A stretch of 64,000 nucleotides of DNA, from positions 124,001 through 188,000 of the forward strand of contig NZ_RJAC01000005.1 of NCBI RefSeq assembly GCF_003999975.1, read 5' to 3'. Each line of letters starts with the position of its first letter. Positions within the stretch are counted from its first letter, which is position 1. The notes beneath the pieces were generated by a model. The model ran no database searches. It was not told the origin of the DNA and worked only from the letters and a program-made list of their open reading frames with translations. Positions 54,228 through 62,601 of the stretch are shown in pieces. Origin of the DNA: Actinoplanes solisilvae (GTDB lineage: Bacteria; Actinomycetota; Actinomycetes; Mycobacteriales; Micromonosporaceae). The position numbers were made by a program, and so were the translations under genes.

Positions 54228-55463
54228 TCAGTTGACACGGTCCAGCTCCGCTCGGATGTCCTGGAACGCCGTGTAGTTGGCGATCACCTCGAGGCGGCCC
54301 GGCGGAACCGACCGGATCGCCTCGTCGAACGTCAACACGTGCCGGAACGGGATTCCGTTCACCTCGAGACGGACGGCGAGGTCGTACGCCCTTTCGCCGG
54401 TGATCAGCACCGGGCGGTTGTGCAGGGGCGCGAAGTCGACGTCGTAGAGCCACGACGTGTCGAAGCCGTCGGGGTCGCGGGCGTTGATGGAGAGCAGCGT
54501 GGGCGCCTGCTCGGCCATGTCGAACGCCTCGAGCCAGCTCGCCGGGTTCTTGGCCAGCAGCAGGCGGATGTTGCGGCCTTCGCGGTCGACCTGGGCGTAG
54601 CGGCCGGCGATCGACGAGACCGTCGCGAGCCGGGGGAGTGCCTCTATCGGGCGCACCCCGAACTCGGCGGCGACGGCCAGAGCGGTCGCCGCGTTGCCGA
54701 TGTTGACCGAGCCGGGCAGCTGGAGCTTGACCAGGTGCCAGTCGCCGCGGGGGTCGACCACGCCGTCGTCCTCGACGCGCCACTGCGGGTTCGGCCGGCG
54801 CAGCGGGCAGCCGGTGCACCACCAGTCGCCGTTGGCCCGCTCGATCGCGTCGCCGCTCTCGGGGCAGACCCACGAGTCGTCGATCCAGCGCTGGCCGGCG
54901 CTGAACCAGGTGACCCTTGACGAGCCGCGCGCGGCCCAGACCACCAGCGGGTCGTCGGCGTTGGCGACCACCGAGACGTCGGGGTGGCCGGCCAGGGCGG
55001 TGCGCCACATCTGGGCCATCATGGCGACCTCTTTGGCCCGGTCGAGCTGGTCGCGCGAGAGGTTGAGCAGGGCGACCACGCGGGGATTGGTCTCGTCGAT
55101 CACCCGGGCCAGGTAGTGCTCGTCGACCTCGAGCACGGCGAACGGGGTCGCACCGGCCTTGGCCAGCGCCGACGTGTGCCCGGTGGGCATGTTGGCGCCG
55201 AAGGAGTTGGTGGCCACCGGGCCGAGCACGCCCAGGGCGGCCGCCGCGAGACGGGTCGTGGTCGTCTTGCCGTTGGTGCCGGACACCAGCGCGATCGCGC
55301 GGCCCGCCGCCAGATGGCCGAGCAGGTCAGGGTCGATCTTGAGACCGATCCAGCCGCCGATGACCGAGCCGTCGCCGCGTCCCGCGGCCCTGGAGAGAGC
55401 GGCCGCGGTCTTCGACACTGAGGTCGCGACCTTGGCTCGCAGGGGCATCTTCGCGTCCGTCAC
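54228..55463 (-). CDS. murT: Lipid II isoglutaminyl synthase, Mur-ligase-like subunit
   Basis: A 411-residue Mur ligase homologue. The ATP site is SGTNGKTTTT (62-69) and the catalytic Asp region is DPDGFDTSWLYDVDF. The family's inserted zinc ribbon normally has four Cys as two CxxC pairs. Here the second pair is intact (C216, C219) but the first is C200 and S203, so one ligand is missing. GTG 55463 has no ribosome binding site; a promoter (TCGACG, 16-bp spacer, TACCCT, then 7 nt) predicts a leaderless message. Confidence 0.93.
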   Translation of the reverse strand: MTDAKMPLRAKVATSVSKTAAALSRAAGRGDGSVIGGWIGLKIDPDLLGHLAAGRAIALVSGTNGKTTTTRLAAAALGVLGPVATNSFGANMPTGHTSALAKAGATPFAVLEVDEHYLARVIDETNPRVVALLNLSRDQLDRAKEVAMMAQMWRTALAGHPDVSVVANADDPLVVWAARGSSRVTWFSAGQRWIDDSWVCPESGDAIERANGDWWCTGCPLRRPNPQWRVEDDGVVDPRGDWHLVKLQLPGSVNIGNAATALAVAAEFGVRPIEALPRLATVSSIAGRYAQVDREGRNIRLLLAKNPASWLEAFDMAEQAPTLLSINARDPDGFDTSWLYDVDFAPLHNRPVLITGERAYDLAVRLEVNGIPFRHVLTFDEAIRSVPPGRLEVIANYTAFQDIRAELDRVN

Positions 55464-55470
55464 GGCGACG

Positions 55471-55498
55471 AGGGTACCGGAACACGTCGTGACGTCGA
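55471..55498 (-). promoter_or_regulatory. murT-gatD promoter, leaderless type
   Basis: On the minus strand: TCGACG (55498-55493), 16 bp, TACCCT (55476-55471), then 7 nt to the GTG. Confidence 0.5.
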
Positions 55499-55900
55499 GT
55501 TGCCGAGAGTCCGGTTTCAGCATTGCGCGTGGACCGTCCCGGAAGCGCATTCAGATCAACCGTTCGGCCGAAACCATTTTGGCCGGTGGGGAGGGTTCAA
55601 ACGGCGGAAGAGTGAATATGAGGTGGCCGTCACCCATTCGGCCGCCGGCAATTATGTGTTCTGATTCACCCGTAACCTTCGACGCAACGTAGTTCATCGA
55701 TCACGAGTCGTCATGGCATTTGTCTCGCCGTGGTAACAAAACGGACAGGCTCCAATATGCCAAACACGTTCAGTAACTGAACCGGTTCGGGCGGGCCTCA
55801 GGAAATTGGGGTAGCAAGGTCTGGCCGGCAGCGCCCGCTGCTCGCTCGCGACGATCTGGCTCACGCCGAGCCCTGCCCCGGGCCGACCGACGCGACCACC
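55499..55900. other. Long intergenic region between murT and the c-di-AMP riboswitch
   Basis: Apart from the murT promoter at its left edge and the palindromes at 55768-55788, no gene or RNA is recognised in this stretch. The base composition is lower in G+C than the surrounding genes, as expected for a double promoter region. Confidence 0.5.
55768..55788. promoter_or_regulatory. Overlapping palindromes upstream of the riboswitch
   Basis: GTTCAGT-A-ACTGAAC (55768-55782) is a perfect 15-mer palindrome. Its right arm is also the left arm of GAACCGGTTC (55779-55788). Two nested operators for the same or competing regulators are plausible; no regulator can be named. Confidence 0.4.
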
Positions 55901-55904
55901 CGAG

Positions 55905-56071
55905 TACCTGGACGACCATAAAGGCATACGGGGGCAGGGACGGGGGACCCAGATGTGGTCCGCTCCGCGCCACCCGCTCCGGTGGCGGCCACGGAGTGAC
56001 CTTGGGGTGAAGCCGCTTCGCGCGGCCGGGCAGCCTTCCCGCCCGAACCCGACAGCTAACCTCGCAGGCGT
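55905..56071 (+). ncRNA. Cyclic di-AMP riboswitch (ydaO/yuaA type)
   Basis: The conserved blocks of the ydaO class are present in order: GGGGGACCCA (55942-55951), GGGGTGAAGCCG (56004-56015), CCGGGCAGCCTTCCCGCCCG (56026-56045), then AACCCGACAGCTAACCTCGCAGGCG (ends about 56070). It ends just before the GGAGGG site of an NlpC/P60 gene, the typical target of this riboswitch in actinobacteria. Family knowledge says that c-di-AMP binding turns the downstream wall hydrolase off. The 5' boundary is approximate. Confidence 0.88.
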
Positions 56072-56091
56072 GCCGGAGGGATATCTCTACC

Positions 56092-56904
56092 GTGCACGAA
56101 CGCAGTTCGAGCCGTCGTCGTGGCATCGCCGGCGCCGGCACCATCGCACTGTCCCTGGGTCTCTGCCTCTGCGCAGGCCAGCTGGTGGGCACCCCGGCCG
56201 CCAGCGCCGCCACCACCCCCGTTGTCAAGGCGGCGGCCGCGGCCAAGGTCAGGCCCAGCGTCGTAACCAAGGTCTCCACCCGGAACCTGAAGTACGGCGG
56301 AACGGTCAAGGTGACCGCGAAGTACATCAACCCCGTCAACGGCAAGGCGGTCACGACCGGCTCGGTGCGCCTGCAGGCGCTCCGCGGCGGCAAGTGGCTC
56401 ACCTGGCAGCAGAAGAGCGTCGCCAAGAACGGCGTCGTGACGCTCACTGCCGCGCCCAAGATCACCGGTGACCTCCGCGCTGTCTACCTCGGCAACGCGA
56501 AGTTCGCCACCCAGTACGGCGCCAAGATCCGTATCAACGTGGTGCGCCCGAACAGTGGCAACAAGGTCATCAACGAGGCGAAGCGGCACGTCGGCGCGCT
56601 CTACAAGTTCGGCGCCGCCGGCCCCAAGCGCTTCGACTGCTCGGGCTACACGCAGTACGTCTACCGCAAGACGACCGGCAAGAAGCTGGCGCACAAGGCC
56701 AACTCGCAGCAGAAGGCCGGCCGGGCGGTCGCCAAGGGCAGCAAGCAGGTCGGCGACCTGATCGTGTTCCGCAACGGCTCGTACGGCTACCACACCGCCA
56801 TCTACGCGGGCGCGGGCTACATGTACGACTCGCCGCACACCGGCGCGCGCGTCTCCAAGCGCAAGATGTTCAGCTCCAACTACGTGGTTCGCCGCCTGGT
56901 CTAG
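56092..56904 (+). CDS. Secreted NlpC/P60 peptidoglycan endopeptidase
   Basis: A 270-residue wall hydrolase. A Sec signal peptide (about 1-40, ending ASAA) precedes an Ig-like domain (about 55-150, VTKVSTRNLKYGGTVKV) and a C-terminal NlpC/P60 domain with the nucleophile Cys in RFDCSGYTQYVY and the His in YGYHTAIYAG. It would cleave stem peptides during growth. The GTG has GGAGGG upstream, directly after a c-di-AMP riboswitch, so control by c-di-AMP is expected. A 17-bp hairpin terminates it. Confidence 0.92.
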   Translation: MHERSSSRRRGIAGAGTIALSLGLCLCAGQLVGTPAASAATTPVVKAAAAAKVRPSVVTKVSTRNLKYGGTVKVTAKYINPVNGKAVTTGSVRLQALRGGKWLTWQQKSVAKNGVVTLTAAPKITGDLRAVYLGNAKFATQYGAKIRINVVRPNSGNKVINEAKRHVGALYKFGAAGPKRFDCSGYTQYVYRKTTGKKLAHKANSQQKAGRAVAKGSKQVGDLIVFRNGSYGYHTAIYAGAGYMYDSPHTGARVSKRKMFSSNYVVRRLV

Positions 56905-56926
56905 GACCTTCCGGCAACTACGGCCT

Positions 56927-56963
56927 CAACGGGGGCACGACTGGTTCAGTCGTGCCCCCGTTG
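56927..56963 (+). terminator. Terminator of the NlpC/P60 gene
   Basis: A perfect 17-bp stem CAACGGGGGCACGACTG / CAGTCGTGCCCCCGTTG with a GTT loop, about 20 bp after the stop. Confidence 0.88.
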
Positions 56964-57351
56964 GCGTGCGTCCACCCCCGGGGTGCCGGGTCGGCCACCA
57001 TCCCCATTGGCCGATTCCAATGATCAACTTCTATTCGGACGGTCCCGGCCGGCCGAGGCTTCGAAGACTCCGCGCGACTGCCTCGCGCGGAGTCCCTATA
57101 TATAAGGAAGCCCGGAAGGCGCAAGATCCCTCCACCTTCGGCCCCTCGGTCCTCCACTTTCCTCCCGCGAGGGGGTTGACAGACATCTCCTCTGGGCGGT
57201 TTGGGCGTGTTCATCCCTATTCTTGACACGGCCGGATAGAGGATGTCGGAAACCGGACGGGGTTGATCAAGCTCGGGCCCTCCACTCTGCTCCCACCTCG
57301 TTGAGCTGGGATTTCGTGTGCGAGCAAGGTTCGCGACCCCGCTCATTCCGC
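56964..57351 (+). other. Intergenic region upstream of the mraZ promoter
   Basis: No gene is recognised. It holds a 12-bp hairpin (57066-57094) followed by CTATATATAAGG, and two TTGACA hexamers (57176-57181 and 57223-57228) that lack a -10 at normal spacing. Together with the MraZ boxes this makes a long, possibly multi-promoter dcw control region. Confidence 0.5.
57066..57094. promoter_or_regulatory. Perfect 12-bp inverted repeat followed by TATATATAA
   Basis: GACTCCGCGCGA - CTGCC - TCGCGCGGAGTC, then CCTATATATAAGG. It may be a second terminator, the end of a small RNA, or an operator next to an AT-rich -10; the sequence does not decide. Confidence 0.4.
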
Positions 57352-57397
57352 TTGCGAGTGGAGGGAAGTGGAGTAGAGTGGAGCGCAGTGGCAGGGC
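57352..57397 (+). promoter_or_regulatory. mraZ promoter with four MraZ-binding repeats
   Basis: GTGGAG-N4 is repeated with a 10-bp period starting at 57358, 57368 and 57378, with a fourth degenerate GTGGCA at 57388. This is the MraZ operator pattern. TTGCGA (57352-57357), 16-bp spacer and TAGAGT (57374-57379) place the promoter inside the repeats, so MraZ binding would repress its own operon. Confidence 0.85.
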
Positions 57398-57478
57398 CGA
57401 TGGAGATCTCTCCTTGAGGGGCTTGCCGGCCCGAGTTGACAGGCGGCGCGAACCGCCCGGGGCAGGGGGTTGGAGCCG

Positions 57479-57910
57479 ATGTTTCTCGGCACTCACACCC
57501 CACGCCTCGACGACAAGGGGCGGCTGATCCTTCCGGCGAAGTTTCGTGATGAGCTGGCGGGGGGTGTCGTGATCACCAAGGGGCAGGAACGCTGCTTGTA
57601 CGTGTTCCCGATGCCGGAGTTCCAGCGCATCGCCGGCCAGCTGCGCGAGGCGCCGGTCACCAACAAGGCGGCCCGGGCCTACAGCCGGGTCTTCTTCGCC
57701 AGCGCCCACGACGAGATCCCGGACAAGCAGGGGCGGGTCACCATCCCCGCGCACCTCCGGGAATACGCGGCTCTCGACCGTGAGCTCGTCGTGATCGGCG
57801 CGAGCACCCGCGTCGAGATCTGGGACAAGCGGTCCTGGGAGAACTACCTCGCGGCCAGCGAGGACGAGTTCGCCGACATCGAGGAGGGGGTGCTGCCCGG
57901 CGGACTGTAG
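57479..57910 (+). CDS. mraZ: Division and cell wall cluster transcriptional regulator MraZ
   Basis: A 143-residue protein with two SpoVT-AbrB-type domains: the first contains [16 protein letters not shown] (about 9-25), the second [16 protein letters not shown] (about 81-97). It binds the GTGGAG repeats in front of its own gene and controls the dcw operon. It is slightly longer at the C-terminus ([15 protein letters not shown]) than many homologues. ATG 57479 has GGAG at the right distance. Confidence 0.96.
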   Translation: MFLGTHTPRLDDKGRLILPAKFRDELAGGVVITKGQERCLYVFPMPEFQRIAGQLREAPVTNKAARAYSRVFFASAHDEIPDKQGRVTIPAHLREYAALDRELVVIGASTRVEIWDKRSWENYLAASEDEFADIEEGVLPGGL

Positions 57911-58174
57911 GCGTGGCACTCGGCTTTGGGCCCGCGAAGGCCCGGACCGCCCCGCTTCCGTACTGCGAGATCTCCACCCGCTCCCGCACCTGGCGCCTCT
58001 TCCCCGGCGCCAGGCGCGTGTCCGGGCTAGGGCGCGCCCGATGGCAACGGGCACGAGCGGATGGGGATCTGGCAGCACGGACGGGCGTCCGGGACGGCTG
58101 CGGAACGGTGATCTGGGTCAACAACCGGCAGGTCGGTGCCGGGCAGTGCGCGCGGGGCAGTCAGGGTGGCAGCT
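57911..58174 (+). other. Spacer between mraZ and rsmH with a hairpin
   Basis: 264 bp without a convincing gene. A perfect 9-bp stem CCTGGCGCC / GGCGCCAGG with an 8-nt loop lies at 57989-58014 and could attenuate or process the mraZ-rsmH transcript. An open frame from 57913 runs into rsmH in another frame and looks non-coding. Confidence 0.4.
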
Positions 58175-59263
58175 ATGGGGGTCGACATGGGGGAGCGTCG
58201 TGGCACGCATGTGCCGGTGCTGCTCGAACGCTGCCTGGAGCTGCTTGAGCCCGCACTCGAACTGCCGGGTGCCGTGCACGTCGACTTCACGCTGGGCCTG
58301 GGTGGCCACGCCGAGGCCGTGCTCGAACGTTTCCCGGACGTCGTCCTGATCGGACTCGACCGGGACACCGAGGCGCTGGCCTACTCGCGGGAGCGGTTGG
58401 CCCGCTTCGCAGACCGTACGCACCTGGTGCACGCGGTCTTCGACGAGCTGCCCCGGGTGCTCGAGGAACTCGGCATCCCGGCCATCCACAGCGGACTGTT
58501 CGACCTGGGCGTCTCCTCGTTGCAGCTCGACGAGGCCGACCGAGGCTTCGCCTACTCCCAGGACGCGCCGCTCGACATGCGGATGGACCAGGAGTCGGGC
58601 ATCACGGCCGAGCAGGTGGTCAACGACTACGAGCCCGGTGAACTCGTACGCATCCTGCGCGTCTACGGAGAAGAGAAGTTCGCGCCGCGCGTCGTCTCGT
58701 CGATTGTCCGTGAACGGCAGAAGGCTCGGATCACCTCGACGGCCCGGCTCGCCGAGCTGGTCAAGGAGTCGATCCCGGCCGCCGCGCGGCGAACCGGCGG
58801 AAACCCCGCCAAAAGAACGTTTCAAGCGCTACGCATCGAGGTAAATGGCGAACTCGCCGCCATCGAAGCGGCCGTTCCGGCGGCCTTGGACGTGTTGGCC
58901 CCGAAAGGGCGCCTTGTGGTGATGAGCTACCAATCTTTGGAGGACCGGATCGTCAAGCGCGCCCTCACCCCGAGGACGCGCAGCACGGGGCCGATCGACC
59001 TGCCGGTCGAGCTGCCCGGGACCGGTCCGACGCTGCGGATGCTGACAAGGGGGTCAGAGCCGCCCAGCGAGCAGGAGGTCGCGGACAACCCGCGAGCAGC
59101 TTCCGTGAAGCTGCGCGCGGTCGAGCGCCTCGATCGCAACGACGGAACACCCGGGGCCGCCCGCGAACGGTCCCGAAAGGCAACAACGCACGTGACTACA
59201 ACGCACGGGGGACAAGGGCGGTTACGCCCGGGGGCACGTGAAGAGGGGGAGGGGAGAGCATGA
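58175..59263 (+). CDS. rsmH: 16S rRNA (cytosine-1402-N4) methyltransferase
   Basis: A 362-residue RsmH/MraW that methylates C1402 of 16S rRNA. It starts [24 protein letters not shown]; the SAM-binding core is [16 protein letters not shown], followed by [20 protein letters not shown] and the conserved [11 protein letters not shown] and [11 protein letters not shown] motifs. The tail (about 330-362) is basic and low-complexity. Its TGA overlaps the ATG of the next gene. GTG 58166 is an alternative start. Confidence 0.95.
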   Translation: MGVDMGERRGTHVPVLLERCLELLEPALELPGAVHVDFTLGLGGHAEAVLERFPDVVLIGLDRDTEALAYSRERLARFADRTHLVHAVFDELPRVLEELGIPAIHSGLFDLGVSSLQLDEADRGFAYSQDAPLDMRMDQESGITAEQVVNDYEPGELVRILRVYGEEKFAPRVVSSIVRERQKARITSTARLAELVKESIPAAARRTGGNPAKRTFQALRIEVNGELAAIEAAVPAALDVLAPKGRLVVMSYQSLEDRIVKRALTPRTRSTGPIDLPVELPGTGPTLRMLTRGSEPPSEQEVADNPRAASVKLRAVERLDRNDGTPGAARERSRKATTHVTTTHGGQGRLRPGAREEGEGRA

Positions 59264-60168
59264 GCGAGCGCACCCACGCGCCGCGGTCGGGGGGCCGGTC
59301 CGCGGAGCCGCAGCGTCCGGCGAACGGACGGCGCGAGCAGGGGACGAGCCGCGATGCGGAGACTCCGAAAGGCGCCGGCCGGGGGGCACGGCGTTCCGAG
59401 GAGGCCGAGGACAGCGCGTCGCGCCGGTCCGACACGCGCCGATCAGGGATCCGGAAGACCGAGGGCGTACGCGGTAAGGCGCGTGACACCGAGGGCGTGC
59501 GGCCCAAAGCGCGCGACTCCGAGGGCGTGCGGGCCAAGGCTCGCGACACCGACGGCGTGCGGGCCAAAGCGCGCGACTCCGAGGGCGTGCGGGCCAAGGC
59601 TCGGCCGGCTGCTGGCGTACGCGGTAAGGCGCGCGACGCCGTGACCGCGCGGGACAGGACGCGGGTCACCGCCGGGCGGGGCAAGGTGGACGCTCCGGTC
59701 GACGGGGCCGCGGCGCTGCAGATCGAGGCGGAGCCGCTGCGGGCGACCGACGCGACGACCGGGCCGCGCCTGCGGGTCGCCCCGCCGCCGACGATCCACG
59801 GTGGACCGCGCGCGCCGTTCGTGGCCTCGGTCATCGGGCTGGTGATCGTCGGGGTGCTCGGCATCCTGCTGATCAACACGGAGACCAACGCGAACTCGTT
59901 CCGCATCGAGGACCTGAAGAAGCAGAACACCGCGCTGGAGAACCAGCGGCAGGACCTGGATCAGCAGGTGGTCGAGGCGTCGAGCATCGGCAACCTGGAC
60001 GCCGCGGCCCGCCGCCTGGGCCTGGTCAAGGCCAGGACTGAGGATGTGGCCCAGATCCGCCTGCCCGACGGCAAGATCATCAACTTCCACGGCCCGGCGA
60101 CCGGCAAGCGCTCGCCGACCGCCCAGGAGGGCATCAACGAGCCCAGCCTCGACGGCACCGGGCGGTAA
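59260..60168 (+). CDS. ftsL: FtsL-like septum protein with long repetitive N-terminus
   Basis: A 302-residue single-pass membrane protein in the ftsL position of the dcw cluster. The membrane helix is at about 186-207 ([17 protein letters not shown]), followed by a coiled coil ([28 protein letters not shown]) typical of FtsL/DivIC proteins. The cytoplasmic N-terminus is unusually long (about 185 residues) and basic, with six 10-residue repeats of the [10 protein letters not shown] type. It should recruit FtsW/PBP3 partners at the septum. It is coupled to rsmH by an ATGA overlap and lies 6 bp before pbpB. Confidence 0.85.
   Translation: MSERTHAPRSGGRSAEPQRPANGRREQGTSRDAETPKGAGRGARRSEEAEDSASRRSDTRRSGIRKTEGVRGKARDTEGVRPKARDSEGVRAKARDTDGVRAKARDSEGVRAKARPAAGVRGKARDAVTARDRTRVTAGRGKVDAPVDGAAALQIEAEPLRATDATTGPRLRVAPPPTIHGGPRAPFVASVIGLVIVGVLGILLINTETNANSFRIEDLKKQNTALENQRQDLDQQVVEASSIGNLDAAARRLGLVKARTEDVAQIRLPDGKIINFHGPATGKRSPTAQEGINEPSLDGTGR
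59458..59637 (+). repeat. Six 30-bp tandem repeats in ftsL
   Basis: Units begin at 59458, 59488, 59518, 59548, 59578 and 59608. Units 2-4 are nearly identical (GGCGTGCGGGCCAAAGCGCG core); units 5 and 6 are less regular. Each encodes TEGVRxKARD-type decapeptides. Confidence 0.92.
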
Positions 60169-60174
60169 CACCTG

Positions 60175-62526
60175 ATGCCGCCTCGGGCCGATGACACTCC
60201 ACCGCGCCGGGGCGCTCAGCCCCGGCGCGGCACGTCTCGTGATCTTCCTGTCGAGGGGGACGAGACGACGGGCAAGCAGAGCCGCGGCTTCGGCGGCATC
60301 GGCGACGCCCGTGCCTACACCCCGCGCGGTCGCACCGTGGCCGAACGTGACCAGCGCACCCGCTCACCCCGGGCCGCGCGCAACGCCGACCCGTTCCGCC
60401 CGGCGCTTCAGGTGCTGGACGGTGGTCAGCCGTCGCGCCGCAGCCGTCCGGCGGCCGCCGAGCCCGAGGCGCCGGCCAAACCGGCGCGCCCGGAGAAGAA
60501 GGACCGCCAGCCCCCGCGCAGCCGCCGTCCCGAGCCCGATTTCGACGACGAGTTCGAAGAGCCCGAGCCCATCCGTCGCCGCGGCCGCACGGTGGCCCGC
60601 ACGGGCGCCGGCGGGCGTACGGTCGCCGATCGCGGGCGGACCCGGACGACGGCGGCCAAGCCGGCCCGGCCGAGCCGTACGACGGCCTCATCCCGTACGC
60701 AAGGGAAAGCCGGACCACGGCGGACCGTGACCGGACCGCGGGTCGACCGGGCCGTGCGCGCGGTCGCGGCCGAACCGCCCAAGCTGGCCAACAGCACGCG
60801 CCGGCTGCGGATCGGCGCCGTGATCGCCCTGTCGCTGTTCGTGATGATCGGTGTGCGGCTCGTGGTGCTGCAGGTCGCCTCGTCGCCGGCCGACGCCGCG
60901 CGGCTGATGGAGCTGCGCGAGAGCCGGCTGGCCGAGGTGGCGCTGCCGGCGCCGCGGGGCAGCATCCTCGACCGCGACGGCACTGTGCTGGCCCACAGCG
61001 TCGAGGCGCGCTTCGTCGGGGCCGACCCGAAACTGGTCAGGAACCCGCAGCAGGCGGCCGCGATCCTGTCACCGATCATCGGCGTCCCGGTGTCCAAGCT
61101 GATCCCCAAGATGATGCCGCACAACCGGCCCGGTGGCGGCGAGTCGCGGTTCGAGTTCCTGGCCCAGGGTGTCGACATCTCCGTCGGCGAGCGGATCGCC
61201 GCGATGAAGCTGCCCGGCATCGTGGTCAAGGAGGACGAGCGGCGCGACGTGCCGAACGCCGACCTGGCGGCCAACCTGATCGGCTTCACCGGCGCCGACA
61301 ACTCCGGCCTGGGCGGGCTCGAGGCGCGCTACGACTCGTTGCTGCGCGGCACCGCCGGCAAGCGCGTCTTCGAGATCGGGGCGGGTGACCTGAACAAGCC
61401 GATCCCGAGCGGTTACGACAAGCACACCGAGCCGCAGCCCGGCACGTCGCTGAAGCTGACCATCGACAGCGCCGTGCAGTACGAGGTGCAGCGCATCCTG
61501 GCCGAGGAGGCCAAGCGGTCGAAGGCCTACATCGCCGGCGCGGTCGTGCTCGACGTGAAGACCGGCGAGGTGGTGGCCCAGGCCAGCTACCCGCCGTACA
61601 ACGCGGCGAAGGCCGGTGCCTACTCGCCGCAGGAGCGCGGGGACGTGCCGAGTGGGATCGTGGCCGACCCCGGCTCGATCCACAAGGCGTTCATCTTCGG
61701 CGCGGCGATGCAGGAGGGGCTGATCACGAAGGACTCGTCGCTGACGATCGGCCCGGCGCTGATCCGCGGCGGTTTCCGCTTCGAGGACAGCCACCGGCAG
61801 GTCAAGGGCACGAAGATGACGATCCCGGGCCTGCTGGCCTACTCGTCGAACGTGGGCACGATCCTGATCGCCGACATGCTCGGCAAGGAGAAGGTCTACG
61901 AGTACCAGCAGAAGTTCGGCCTGGGGAAGTCGACCAACGAGGGCATGCCCGGCGAGCAGGAGGGCAAGCTTCTCACGCCCGACGAGTGGAGCGGATCGGC
62001 GAGCGGCTCGGTGCCGATCGGGCACAGCATGGACGCGACCCTGATCCAGATGGCGGCCGGCTACGGCGCGATCGCGAACAACGGCACCTACGTGCAGCCG
62101 CACCTGATCAAGTCGATGATCTCGGGCAAGGACGGCAAGGTCACGGCCGGGCCGGCGCCCGCGACGCACCAGGTGCTGCGGCCCGAGGTGGCCGCCGACC
62201 TGCGCACGATGATGGAGGCCGTCGTCGACGTGGACGGCGGCACCGGTCGCAAGGCGGCCATCCCGGCCTATCGGGTGGCGGGCAAGACGGGCACCGGCAA
62301 ACGGCTGATCGACGGGCAGTACACGAGCGCGAACTACGGCTCCTTCATCGGCATGGCGCCGGCCGAGAACCCCCGGTACGTCATCGCGGTCTCCGCGGAC
62401 GTGCCGAAGGGCACCGGCGGCGACGTGGCCGCGCCCGCGTTCAGCCAGATGATGTCGACCGTTCTCCTGCACAACCAGGTGCCGCCCTCGTCGACCCCGG
62501 CGCCCACTTTCAAGATTCATCCATGA
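60175..62526 (+). CDS. pbpB: Class B penicillin-binding protein, septal transpeptidase (FtsI/PBP3)
   Basis: A 783-residue division-specific transpeptidase. The cytoplasmic N-terminus (about 1-210) is unusually long, disordered and rich in Arg/Pro, with GRTVA repeats. One membrane helix (about 213-236) follows, then the PBP dimerisation domain (APRGSILDRDGTVLA) and the transpeptidase domain with S501-x-x-K504 (GSIHK), S557-S-N559 and K704-T-G706. It crosslinks septal peptidoglycan with FtsW. The ATG lies 6 bp after the ftsL-like gene. Confidence 0.96.
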   Translation: MPPRADDTPPRRGAQPRRGTSRDLPVEGDETTGKQSRGFGGIGDARAYTPRGRTVAERDQRTRSPRAARNADPFRPALQVLDGGQPSRRSRPAAAEPEAPAKPARPEKKDRQPPRSRRPEPDFDDEFEEPEPIRRRGRTVARTGAGGRTVADRGRTRTTAAKPARPSRTTASSRTQGKAGPRRTVTGPRVDRAVRAVAAEPPKLANSTRRLRIGAVIALSLFVMIGVRLVVLQVASSPADAARLMELRESRLAEVALPAPRGSILDRDGTVLAHSVEARFVGADPKLVRNPQQAAAILSPIIGVPVSKLIPKMMPHNRPGGGESRFEFLAQGVDISVGERIAAMKLPGIVVKEDERRDVPNADLAANLIGFTGADNSGLGGLEARYDSLLRGTAGKRVFEIGAGDLNKPIPSGYDKHTEPQPGTSLKLTIDSAVQYEVQRILAEEAKRSKAYIAGAVVLDVKTGEVVAQASYPPYNAAKAGAYSPQERGDVPSGIVADPGSIHKAFIFGAAMQEGLITKDSSLTIGPALIRGGFRFEDSHRQVKGTKMTIPGLLAYSSNVGTILIADMLGKEKVYEYQQKFGLGKSTNEGMPGEQEGKLLTPDEWSGSASGSVPIGHSMDATLIQMAAGYGAIANNGTYVQPHLIKSMISGKDGKVTAGPAPATHQVLRPEVAADLRTMMEAVVDVDGGTGRKAAIPAYRVAGKTGTGKRLIDGQYTSANYGSFIGMAPAENPRYVIAVSADVPKGTGGDVAAPAFSQMMSTVLLHNQVPPSSTPAPTFKIHP

Positions 62527-62601
62527 CCGTGATGACCGTGGACCCCCGCCGCAGCATGGCGTTTTCGTTACGGCGGCGGGTACGGGGTAGGGTCTGACGC
62601 C

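Noticed and set aside
53622..54920. A 432-codon plus-strand frame opposite gatD and murT
   Set aside because: No motif, and it conflicts with catalytic residues clearly encoded on the minus strand.
57176..57228. Two TTGACA hexamers upstream of mraZ as promoters
   Set aside because: Neither has an acceptable -10 at 16-19 bp, so no promoter call was made.
57913..58248. A 111-codon frame starting just after mraZ
   Set aside because: It overlaps the rsmH start by 74 bp and has no recognisable features; more likely a chance open frame around a hairpin.
59458..59637. A repeat array that might be taken for CRISPR
   Set aside because: The 30-bp units are directly adjacent without spacers and encode a regular peptide in frame with ftsL.
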